A stretch of DNA of 5,689 bases from assembly GCA_900555545.1 (NCBI GenBank), contig USLQ01000081.1, positions 1-5,689 of the forward strand. The letters are read 5' to 3'. Below are positions 1 through 5,430 of this stretch, piece after piece; position 1 is the first letter of the stretch; the number at the start of each line of letters is the position of its first letter. A model generated the notes under the pieces. It ran no database searches and was not told the origin of the DNA. It was given only the letters and a program-made list of their open reading frames with translations. The translations under genes were made by a program, and so were the position numbers. The stretch is from an uncultured Oscillospiraceae bacterium (lineage in GTDB: Bacteria > Bacillota > Clostridia > Oscillospirales > Acutalibacteraceae).

Positions 1-689
1 ATATCATAGCCGTAGATCTCGCCGAGCTTTTTCAGCTCCTGCAGCGCGCGGATCTGCTCGGAGAGCTCCTCGCGCTCCCGGATCACGTCGGAGTACATGA
101 TCACGCGAGTGGTATCTTTCTGATGCTGCTTGTCCTCGATCAGGCGGTCCACACCGTACAGCGCCACGCGGCGGTAGTCGCCGATGATGCGGCCGCGGGC
201 GTAGGCGGCCGGCAGGATGATGTGGCTGCAACGGCAGGCGCGCATCTCGGGGGTATAGACGTCGAACACGCCGGCGTTGTGGGTCTTGCGGTGCGTGGTG
301 AAGAACTCCTTGATCTCGGGATCGATTTCGTAACCGTTCTGCGCGCAGGCCTTTTCTGCCATGCGGATACCGCCGTAGGGCTGCAGGGAGCGCTTGAAGG
401 GCTTGTCGGTCTGGAAGCCAACGATCGTCTCAAGGTCCTTATTCAGGTAGGCGGCCGGATGAGAGGTGATCGTGGAAATCACTTTTGTGTCCATATCCAG
501 CACGCCGCCGGCTTCGCGCTCCTGCTTAGAGAGCTCCATAACCTGATCCCACAGCTTGGTGGTGTTCTCCGTCGGGCCTACCAGGAAGGAATCATCCCCG
601 TCGTAAGGGGTGTAGTTTTTCTGGATGAAATCGCGTACATTGATCTCTTTCTCCCACACGCCGTGGGAGAAGCCCTGCCATTCGTTCAT
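1..689 (-). CDS. pflB: Pyruvate formate-lyase (formate acetyltransferase), N-terminal part, cut by left edge
   Basis: Cytoplasmic glycyl-radical enzyme that splits pyruvate with CoA into acetyl-CoA and formate in anaerobic fermentation. The 229 codons present match the start of PflB closely: FIQKNYTPY at residues 21-29, then STITSH, the RKTHNAGVFDVYTPE stretch, and RGRIIGDYRRVALYG ending near residue 179. These equal well-conserved blocks of E. coli PflB. The paired active-site cysteines and the C-terminal glycyl-radical glycine lie beyond the window, so activity cannot be judged. The start at 689 is set by AGGAGGT (695-701) five bases upstream and by the short clostridial-type N-terminus (MNEWQGF), which lacks the first few E. 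coli residues. The reading frame is open throughout with no frameshift. The activating enzyme gene pflA, often found next to pflB, would lie off the left edge. A promoter is visible at 770-799. Identification is very secure. Confidence 0.97.
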   Translation of the reverse strand, partial: MNEWQGFSHGVWEKEINVRDFIQKNYTPYDGDDSFLVGPTENTTKLWDQVMELSKQEREAGGVLDMDTKVISTITSHPAAYLNKDLETIVGFQTDKPFKRSLQPYGGIRMAEKACAQNGYEIDPEIKEFFTTHRKTHNAGVFDVYTPEMRACRCSHIILPAAYARGRIIGDYRRVALYGVDRLIEDKQHQKDTTRVIMYSDVIREREELSEQIRALQELKKLGEIYGYD

Positions 690-713
690 AGGGTACCTCC
701 TCAAGGATCTGAC

Positions 714-729
714 TGCCGCTCTTGCGGCA
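714..729 (-). other. Small hairpin in the pflB 5' leader
   Basis: TGCCGC and GCGGCA form a perfect 6-bp stem around a 4-base loop, 13 bases upstream of the pflB ribosome site and inside the predicted leader of about 70 bases. It has no T-tract on the pflB side, so it is not a terminator. It could affect mRNA stability or initiation. The structure is seen in sequence; any function is inference. Confidence 0.4.
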
Positions 730-769
730 CAATTGTTATCAATCGGTTGCTTTCATATAACCTGGTATC

Positions 770-799
770 ATTATAAGAGATTGTGCACGGGAAAGTCAA
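770..799 (-). promoter_or_regulatory. Sigma-A type promoter of pflB
   Basis: Read on the minus strand there is a -35 TTGACT (794-799), an 18-bp spacer and a perfect -10 TATAAT (770-775). The predicted start of transcription is near 763, giving a leader of about 70 bases before the pflB ATG. A weak dyad ATTG-TTAT-CAAT (732-743) lies just downstream and could be an operator, but it does not match a full Rex or Fnr site. Confidence 0.75.
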
Positions 800-1021
800 T
801 AATAATTCCTAATAAAAAACTGGGGATTTGACAGGAATCTTTTATGGATTAATAAATCCTTCTGCGCATATATTGGGCTTATTTTTAAAATTCATACTAT
901 ATATTGTTAAAAATGCGATTGTTCCGTTTTGTATTTTTTGAAAGGAGGGAAATAGTTCGGGAGAAAAAATCCTTCAATTCAAGATGAATTATGTGCAGAT
1001 TCCCATGACAACTCTATAATA

Positions 1022-1042
1022 ACCACCGGTTTCGCCAGTGGT
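1022..1042 (-). terminator. Probable weak intrinsic terminator of the XRE/membrane operon
   Basis: ACCAC/GTGGT plus GG/CC form a stem with one C-A mismatch and a 5-base loop, starting 26 bases past the stop codon of the membrane-protein gene. On the minus strand it is followed by TTATTATAG, a broken T-tract, so termination may be inefficient. Confidence 0.45.
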
Positions 1043-1067
1043 CACTATTTTGCAACTCTACATGATA

Positions 1068-1808
1068 TCACGTTTCGGAATTGTAATTTTCAATAATGGT
1101 ATAAGTAGTTGTGTTGTCCCATCGAATCCAAACGGAGGCAGGGTGTGGGAATTTTTCGTTGCTGTTATAGACGATTTTATTTCGGGCGCGCAGGAACCCG
1201 ATGCCAACATTCAGGTCTTTGGGGCGTTCGTAGACATGGATATTGGTAAACTTATCTGAAGAGTTTAACCCTAAGTTTTGGGACTGAACGATCACTGTTT
1301 GTGTCCCGCCTGGGGAAGGGTATTCCTCAATTGTCCACACACGTTCGGCTTTTTCCAGCTGCGCGTGAGCAGAGACGGCCAGGGATACGCAGAACAGCAC
1401 GGTCAGCAGCGGTAGAATGATCTTCAGCTGAAAATCGGAATCGCGGAGCGGGCCGACGGTGAACAGAGGAATCAGTGCGCAGATCCCGCCACAGGCCGCT
1501 GCGATTGCCACCAGAGGCAGCTCGATTGTCTCCCGTATCCACAGGAGAGAAAAGCATATGGCGTTGAGCAGGCACGCCGGGCAGGCCAGAATGCGGCCGG
1601 CGCGTACGGCGCGCGTGTCCGGCAGGGATAGATCCGCACACAACAGGCACAGAATACAACCCGACACAGTGATTATGGACAGCGTGACGGCCAGATCCGG
1701 TGGCAGTAACTGAATCCCGAACGGGAGCAGGATCAGCCGAAGCACCGGATAGAAAAGGTACACGCCGCAACTGAGCAGCGGCAGGGCGGAGAGCAGGCGC
1801 TTACGCAT
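1068..1808 (-). CDS. Five-pass membrane protein with extracytoplasmic C-terminal domain, partner of XRE regulator
   Basis: A 246-residue protein. After a basic MRKR start, hydrophobic segments lie near residues 8-30, 39-60, 73-91, 98-118 and 129-149. They are followed by a polar tail of about 97 residues rich in beta-type sequence. Positive-inside reasoning with five passes puts this tail outside the membrane. The tail has SPGGTQTVIVQ (165-175) and WIRWDNTTTYTI (227-238), a layout resembling the small beta domain of DUF5412-type proteins; that resemblance is tentative. The start at 1808 is chosen because AGGAGGT (1817-1823) sits 8 bases upstream. An in-frame ATG at 1874 lies deep inside the upstream gene and adds only a hydrophilic stretch. 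The ATG overlaps the end of the XRE gene by 8 bp (ATGCGTAA), so the two are probably translationally coupled and work together. The function is not known; a sensing or regulator-holding role is inference. Confidence 0.85.
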   Translation of the reverse strand: MRKRLLSALPLLSCGVYLFYPVLRLILLPFGIQLLPPDLAVTLSIITVSGCILCLLCADLSLPDTRAVRAGRILACPACLLNAICFSLLWIRETIELPLVAIAAACGGICALIPLFTVGPLRDSDFQLKIILPLLTVLFCVSLAVSAHAQLEKAERVWTIEEYPSPGGTQTVIVQSQNLGLNSSDKFTNIHVYERPKDLNVGIGFLRARNKIVYNSNEKFPHPASVWIRWDNTTTYTIIENYNSET

Positions 1809-2499
1809 CACGCTCCACCTCCTCTTCGTGGGACGGAACAGCGCTTTCGCGCTTTTTGCGCCGCTGATGGGCAAAGATACTGGCGGCCGTCAATGCCAAC
1901 CCACACAGGATAGAACCTACCCAATAGCCTGTTGAATCCATCAGATGCGAGCTGTAAACCTGGCGGCCCAAATACGGCGAGGATGCGGCGAAAATGAGAA
2001 ATAGCCCTGTCCCGCCCACAACGATCCACGCCGACCAGATCAGATTCCAAACGAGATTTTTACGGGCACAGAGCAGCTCCACACCCCATATGACAAAGAG
2101 TACGCCCAGGACGGGCAGAAATTCTCGCACGTTGTAATAGAGGACGGAGACGGTTAAGCGCTCTTCCGCCGTGTATAGAAAGATGGAGCCCGCCATGCAC
2201 AGCGCGGCGATCAGAAATGAAAAGTAGGCCGTCTGGCGGAAGGGGCGCCGGGCCTTTTCCTCCGGCACAGGGGTAGGCGGAACAGCTTCCGCCGCGGGCA
2301 AATTTAGACTGCCGAGCAGATCATCTGTTGTCACATCAAAAATATCGCTTAGTCGGATCAGAGAGGAGAGGTCGGGTTCTGATTGCCCGAGTTCCCATTT
2401 GGAGATCGTCTGGCGTGTGACGCCGATTTGTTCCGCCAATGCCTCCTGAGACATTTGATGTTCCCGGCGGAGGGATTGGATCCTTCTACCAATATTCAT
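1801..2499 (-). CDS. XRE-family helix-turn-helix regulator with four membrane segments
   Basis: A 232-residue protein. Residues 4-62 form a classical XRE (HTH_3) DNA-binding domain; the SQEALAEQIGVTRQTISKWE stretch (17-36) is the helix-turn-helix, followed by EPDLSSLIRLSDIFDVTTDDLL. A Pro/Glu-rich linker (about 69-88) leads to four hydrophobic segments near residues 93-110, 127-144, 150-171 and 192-211, and then a charged tail. Both ends would be cytoplasmic, so the regulator appears membrane-anchored. This HTH plus membrane layout is common in Bacillota, often beside a membrane protein or transporter. The start at 2499 is favoured by GGAGGAG (2504-2510 region) and by the standard XRE N-terminus; an upstream ATG at 2610 would run through the promoter. 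It is the first gene of a two-gene operon with the five-pass protein. Target genes are unknown; autoregulation is likely but not shown. Confidence 0.93.
   Translation of the reverse strand: MNIGRRIQSLRREHQMSQEALAEQIGVTRQTISKWELGQSEPDLSSLIRLSDIFDVTTDDLLGSLNLPAAEAVPPTPVPEEKARRPFRQTAYFSFLIAALCMAGSIFLYTAEERLTVSVLYYNVREFLPVLGVLFVIWGVELLCARKNLVWNLIWSAWIVVGGTGLFLIFAASSPYLGRQVYSSHLMDSTGYWVGSILCGLALTAASIFAHQRRKKRESAVPSHEEEVERDA
1817..1823 (-). promoter_or_regulatory. Ribosome binding site inside the end of the XRE gene
   Basis: AGGAGGT, 8 bases before the ATG at 1808, lies within the last codons of the upstream XRE gene. It decides the downstream start and supports translational coupling of the pair. 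It encodes part of the acidic EEEVERDA tail. Confidence 0.8.
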
Positions 2500-2530
2500 G
2501 TGGGCTCCTCCTCGATAAGTTGGTAAGTCT

Positions 2531-2562
2531 ATTATAAAAAACAATATGCGGAAGAAAAGCAA
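2531..2562 (-). promoter_or_regulatory. Candidate promoter of the XRE/membrane operon
   Basis: A perfect -10 TATAAT (2531-2536, minus strand) lies about 30 bases before the XRE start codon. The -35 is poor: TTGCTT (2557-2562) at 20 bp, or GCTTTT at 18 bp. A weak -35 would suit a regulated promoter. A short direct repeat, ACTTA-CCA-ACTTA, sits between the -10 and the ribosome site and could be an operator. Confidence 0.55.
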
Positions 2563-2601
2563 CGCTCTGTGGAATAGGCGCAACGGAACATTGCGAAGGC
2601 T

Positions 2602-2629
2602 GTTTTTCAATTATTTTCAATTGAAAAAC
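2602..2629. repeat. Perfect 10-bp inverted repeat upstream of the XRE promoter
   Basis: GTTTTTCAAT (2602-2611) and ATTGAAAAAC (2620-2629) are exact reverse complements around an 8-base spacer. The repeat shares its last base with the neighbouring terminator stem and lies about 40 bp upstream of the XRE -35 region. It is A/T-rich, so it is either part of a compound terminator or a protein-binding site. Confidence 0.6.
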
Positions 2630-2665
2630 AAAAAGCACTGCGCCTTGGGCGGACAGTGCTTTTTG
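2629..2665 (-). terminator. Strong intrinsic terminator of the TM2/SPFH operon
   Basis: A perfect 12-bp stem CAAAAAGCACTG / CAGTGCTTTTTG encloses a further CGCC-TTG-GGCG stem with a two-base bulge. It begins 12 bases after the SPFH stop codon. On the minus strand the G/C stem runs into TTTTTG and then TTTTTC. T-tracts flank it on both strands, so it could act in both directions. Confidence 0.9.
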
Positions 2666-2677
2666 TGTAAATAGGGC

Positions 2678-3661
2678 TTACAGCCCCAGAATCTCTTTCT
2701 TTTTGGCGTTAAACTCTTCCTGTGTGAGGATCCCCTCGTCGAGCAGTGTCTTGAGGGAGCGGAGCTGCTCTACCTGGTCAGAGATGTCGTTTTCCTCTTT
2801 CTCCGGCGCCACAGCCTGCTGAACCGAAGAGGCGATCACATTCCCGAATGCCATTCCGGCACCGAGCCCGGCCAGACCGCCCTCCTGCTGGGAGGCGTCG
2901 CGCATGGCGCGCGCCGTCTGGTACTGCATGAAAGTGGACATATCCTGCTTGGCCATGGCGATGCCGGACTGCTCGTCGATCATCTTCTCCACAGCTTCGG
3001 GCAGGGAGATGTTCTCCACGACCAGATCGCAGATGCGGATGCCAAATGCAGCCAGATCCGTATTAGCGCGCTCCTGGATTTCATCGCCCATCTGCGCGTA
3101 GTGCATGGCGATATCCAGCACGGCTTTACCCGTGCTGCCGAGCGTCGTTGCGACGGCCTCGCCCACGGCGGAGGAGATATATTCAATGATATCGTAGGTT
3201 AGGCAGCGCTGCTGTGCGCCGAATACCTCGCGCATAAACTTTTCAACGTCGCAGATCTCAAAGCTGTATTTGCCAAATGCGCGGATACGCACCATCTTGA
3301 ACTCCGGATCCCGGATCATGATGGGGTTCTTGGTGCCCCATTTGTTGTCGATAAACCGGCGCGTGCTGACGAAGTAGACGTCTGCTTTGACCGGAGAGAC
3401 GAACGCGAACCCAAATGCCCCCAGATCGGACAGCACCGGGAAGTTATCCGTGTTCAGCGAGTAGGTGCCGGGCCCCATGATATCGGCCAGCCGCCCCTCT
3501 TTCAGGAATACGGCAGCCTGACCTTCGCGCACGACTACGTTGGAGCCCTGCTTGATCTCATTGTCCGGCGCATCAAATTTGTAGATCACCATTTTGTTGC
3601 TGGGATCGACAAATTCAATTACGTCTTTAAATTGTTTGGAGATAAAATCTGTAAGTCCCAT
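2678..3661 (-). CDS. SPFH-domain membrane scaffold protein, YdjI-like, with C-terminal SHOCT domain
   Basis: A 327-residue protein of the SPFH (stomatin/prohibitin/flotillin) superfamily, in the branch formerly called virion core protein, resembling B. subtilis YdjI. Residues 26-65 (YKFDAPDNEIKQGSNVVV, then REGQAAVFLKEGRLADI) and the WGTKNPIMIRD block (108-118) are typical of this group. The SPFH core runs to about 225, ending in DLVVENISLPEAVEKMIDE. A helical part (226-258) and a Gly-rich stretch (261-273) follow, and residues 295-327 (LKTLLDEGILTQEEFNAKKKEIL) are a SHOCT domain. No signal peptide or transmembrane segment is visible, so membrane contact is probably peripheral or partner-dependent. 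The ATG at 3661 has GAGG (3671-3674) upstream, overlapping the stop of the TM2 gene 11 bp away, so the pair forms one operon. YdjI-type proteins are linked to membrane-stress scaffolds with PspA; no pspA is in the window. That role here is inference. Confidence 0.95.
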   Translation of the reverse strand: MGLTDFISKQFKDVIEFVDPSNKMVIYKFDAPDNEIKQGSNVVVREGQAAVFLKEGRLADIMGPGTYSLNTDNFPVLSDLGAFGFAFVSPVKADVYFVSTRRFIDNKWGTKNPIMIRDPEFKMVRIRAFGKYSFEICDVEKFMREVFGAQQRCLTYDIIEYISSAVGEAVATTLGSTGKAVLDIAMHYAQMGDEIQERANTDLAAFGIRICDLVVENISLPEAVEKMIDEQSGIAMAKQDMSTFMQYQTARAMRDASQQEGGLAGLGAGMAFGNVIASSVQQAVAPEKEENDISDQVEQLRSLKTLLDEGILTQEEFNAKKKEILGL

Positions 3662-3672
3662 CTGCTATTGCC

Positions 3673-4098
3673 TCACTGCTTGATTGGTAAGTCGTTGCTG
3701 TCCTTAAAGGATCCGGTGGCAATCATGATAATGTCGACAAGCCAGCCAATCCCGAAAACCCCTGCGGTAAGCAACCAGAGGATCCCGGTTCCCACCTTGC
3801 CTGCGTAAAAGCGGTGGATTCCCAGTCCGCCCAAAAAGATACACAGGATCAGCGCGGCGATCTTGCTCTTGGGGGAGACCGCCGGCATGGGTGGAGCGGC
3901 ATAGGGATTATTTGGATAGGGCGGCTGCTGATAGTTCCCCACGGGCGGCTGTTGATAGACGGGCTGCTGGTAATTGGCAGCTGGAGCCTGCTGCTGGGTG
4001 GGCTGGGGATTGCCCGCCGGGGCCGTATTGTAATCCGCACCGCAGTAAGGGCACTTGCCATTTTCAAGCGGCGCACCGCATTTTGTACATTTATCCAT
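3673..4098 (-). CDS. TM2-domain membrane protein with N-terminal zinc ribbon
   Basis: A 141-residue protein. Residues 4-19 hold a CxxC-x8-CxxC zinc ribbon (Cys4, Cys7, Cys16, Cys19). A linker of about 50 residues rich in Pro, Gln, Tyr and Asn with YQQP-like repeats (26-75) follows. The TM2 domain then has two membrane segments (about 79-97 and 103-128) with the hallmark [16 protein letters not shown] and GIGWLVDII sequences. The ATG at 4098 is chosen because AGGAGG (4107-4112) lies 8 bases upstream and the zinc ribbon starts at once; upstream ATGs at 4143 and nearby lack this. It is first in an operon with the SPFH protein, 11 bp apart. The role of bacterial TM2 proteins is poorly known. The context suggests it may recruit or anchor the SPFH protein at the membrane, which is inference. 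Confidence 0.93.
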   Translation of the reverse strand: MDKCTKCGAPLENGKCPYCGADYNTAPAGNPQPTQQQAPAANYQQPVYQQPPVGNYQQPPYPNNPYAAPPMPAVSPKSKIAALILCIFLGGLGIHRFYAGKVGTGILWLLTAGVFGIGWLVDIIMIATGSFKDSNDLPIKQ

Positions 4099-4133
4099 CT
4101 CGAACTCCTCCTCATATACCAAAGTATACATAA

Positions 4134-4162
4134 AGAATATCATTTTTTACGGTAAAAAGCAA
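4134..4162 (-). promoter_or_regulatory. Candidate promoter of the TM2/SPFH operon
   Basis: Minus-strand TTGCTT (4157-4162), a 17-bp spacer and TATTCT (4134-4139) lie about 36 bp before the start codon. Both hexamers are imperfect. A second -10-like TATACT (4123-4128) lies closer but has no good -35. Confidence 0.45.
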
Positions 4163-4193
4163 TAAGAATCCGTCTTTGGAACCGGTAATTTTC

Positions 4194-4221
4194 AAAAAAA
4201 TGACAAGAAAGAATTCAGTCA
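4194..4221 (-). terminator. Possible weak terminator after the hydrolase gene
   Basis: TGAC/GTCA with an inner GAA/TTC pairing forms a weak stem (4201-4221), followed on the minus strand by seven T (4194-4200). It lies about 20 bases past the hydrolase stop codon. The stem is short and A/T-rich, so this is uncertain. Confidence 0.35.
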
Positions 4222-4239
4222 ATATCCCAAAAACGAATT

Positions 4240-5310
4240 TTAATGGTTACGATTGACAGTATTTTGCCCGAACAGCCACCTCACCCACGGCTCTTTTCGG
4301 TAAAAGCGGGTGTGCATGTGGTGGCCATATCGGTCATAGCGGCTGTAACGCACATCTGCACCGAGATCTTGCAGCTGATTCACACAACCGTCATCCCCCG
4401 CGACACTTACGTTTGTGTCATCGGCGGCGTGGGCGATCCAGAGAGGGACATCCCTCATGCGCGAAAAGTCGGGCAAGAGGGATGAGCTGTTTTCTTCTAA
4501 TGCTACAGCGTTCAGATAAAACGCATAATCCATAAAAATTCCCATCACGGCAAGCCCGGCGGCGATGTGGCGGGGGTGGCGGTACGCCATTTCCCATACC
4601 ATTGAGCCTCCCAAGGAGGTACCGATGATATAGACGCGGTTCAGATCGATCGGCTCACGCGCGGCCAGCCGCCGGATAAGCGCGTCCACGGCGTCAACAT
4701 AGCGAACCATCCGGGGGAATTCGTTGTTCTGATTCAGACCGCAGGGGCACTGCGGGAGTAGAATGTTGCATTTGTGCCCGTGCAGATATCGCGCTATGGT
4801 CAGATATTCAAGATACTGGAGAATGTTATCATTTCCCATAGCACCTGCACCATGGAAGTAGACCACCAACGGCTGCTTTTCTCCGCCCGGCGCCCGGCGG
4901 AACCGGTAGGGGAAGATCACGCCGTTCTCCCGGTCAATATATTCGTAGGCTTTATACCGGGCTGCGGGGGTTTTCTGCGGACGGATCTCCGTCCGTGAGC
5001 AATTCTTCAGCCGAAAATTCAGTTTCCTTTTGCGAATAAATCGGCGGTATTCGCGGCGATACCAGGTGTTGAGCGAACGGGCAGCCTTTCCGAATTCCTC
5101 CATGCCGGACTCCGTCAGCCGGCAGAGCGCCCGGTCCTCCCGGTAGAACTGCGCCAGATTTTTCGGGGCGAATTTTGCGCGGATATCATCAAAATCTTTT
5201 TCCTGAAATTCAATCATCGCGATCCCCTCCGCCGCGGATCCTCTGATCATGTAGCGCGAAAGGGCGTTTAGGTCACAACTGCCCGCTGTCACAATATCAT
5301 AATACTTCAT
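4240..5310 (-). CDS. Alpha/beta-hydrolase (esterase/peptidase-like) with N-terminal winged-helix-like region
   Basis: A 356-residue protein with no signal peptide. Residues about 120-350 form an alpha/beta-hydrolase. YFHGAGA (151-157) carries the oxyanion-hole HG, and GTSLGG (230-235) is the nucleophile elbow with Ser232. HAADDTNV (294-301) supplies the likely acid Asp298, and GHH (329-331) the likely His330. The triad looks intact. The closest style is the predicted-peptidase/PHB-depolymerase-like esterase group; the substrate is unknown. Residues 1-110 are not part of a usual hydrolase. ALCRLTESGMEEFGKAAR (61-78) resembles the wing and last helix of winged-helix proteins, followed by a very basic stretch (WYRREYRRFIRKRK, 83-96). 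The start at 5310 is favoured by a G-rich ribosome site (GGGGGGA) about 7 bases upstream; an ATG at 5379 would overlap the promoter. The gene stands alone between terminators. Confidence 0.88.
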   Translation of the reverse strand: MKYYDIVTAGSCDLNALSRYMIRGSAAEGIAMIEFQEKDFDDIRAKFAPKNLAQFYREDRALCRLTESGMEEFGKAARSLNTWYRREYRRFIRKRKLNFRLKNCSRTEIRPQKTPAARYKAYEYIDRENGVIFPYRFRRAPGGEKQPLVVYFHGAGAMGNDNILQYLEYLTIARYLHGHKCNILLPQCPCGLNQNNEFPRMVRYVDAVDALIRRLAAREPIDLNRVYIIGTSLGGSMVWEMAYRHPRHIAAGLAVMGIFMDYAFYLNAVALEENSSSLLPDFSRMRDVPLWIAHAADDTNVSVAGDDGCVNQLQDLGADVRYSRYDRYGHHMHTRFYRKEPWVRWLFGQNTVNRNH

Positions 5311-5350
5311 CTCAAATCCCCCCAACCGCATTCGAGAAATCTCTGCTCCA

Positions 5351-5379
5351 AGCTTACTGCGGATGGAGTGAAAAGTCAA
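5351..5379 (-). promoter_or_regulatory. Candidate promoter of the hydrolase gene
   Basis: Minus-strand TTGACT (5374-5379), a 17-bp spacer and TAAGCT (5351-5356), giving a leader of about 35 bases. The -35 sits in the same 11-base context (TTATTGACTTT) as the pflB -35, but the -10 is poor. The -35 directly abuts the upstream terminator T-tract. Confidence 0.5.
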
Positions 5380-5380
5380 T

Positions 5381-5412
5381 AAAAAAGCGCTCCCGGTGTG
5401 CGGGAACGCTTT
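5381..5412 (-). terminator. Intrinsic terminator of the TrpB-like gene
   Basis: AAAGCG-C-TCCCG (5384-5395) pairs with CGGGA-A-CGCTTT (5401-5412) around a GTGTG loop, with one C-A mismatch. On the minus strand it runs into TTTTTTATT. It lies about 20 bases past the stop of the TrpB-like gene and is a clear terminator. Confidence 0.88.
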
Positions 5413-5430
5413 AGAGAAGTATCGGATGAA

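Larger units (their letters stand above)
701..1021. other. Non-coding gap between pflB and the XRE/membrane operon
   Basis: This stretch of more than 300 bases holds no convincing gene on either strand and is much more A/T-rich than the flanking genes. It contains the pflB promoter and leader hairpin on the minus strand. On the plus strand there is a TTGACA (828-833) with AATAAA 17 bp downstream (851-856), a short dyad GGATT-AATA-AATCC (846-859), and an AAAGGAGGG sequence (941-949) with no start codon at a usable distance. Nothing here has a recognisable RNA family structure. It may carry upstream control elements for pflB. Confidence 0.5.

Noticed and set aside
123..776. A 217-codon open frame on the plus strand
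   Set aside because: It lies antisense to pflB, whose minus-strand protein is unmistakable, and has no family resemblance or ribosome site.
904..910. TTGTTAA, identical to a Rex half-site, upstream of pflB
   Set aside because: The second half-site is missing at the right spacing and the position is more than 100 bp upstream of the pflB promoter in A/T-rich DNA.
984..1019. Tiny plus-strand ORF MNYVQIPMTTL after the AAAGGAGGG sequence
   Set aside because: The ribosome-site-like sequence is about 34 bases from the ATG, too far to drive it, and there is no other support.
1809..1874. Longer N-terminus for the five-pass membrane protein
   Set aside because: It would overlap the XRE gene by over 70 bp; a strong ribosome site points to the ATG at 1808, and the extra residues do not look like this protein.
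3918..4020. Repeated CTG/TTG-rich motifs, considered as a DNA repeat array
   Set aside because: They are irregular and explained by the Pro/Gln/Tyr-rich linker coded on the minus strand; not a CRISPR or tandem repeat.
3814..4155. A 113-codon plus-strand open frame
   Set aside because: It is antisense to the TM2 gene; its apparent repeats mirror the Pro/Gln codons of that gene's linker.
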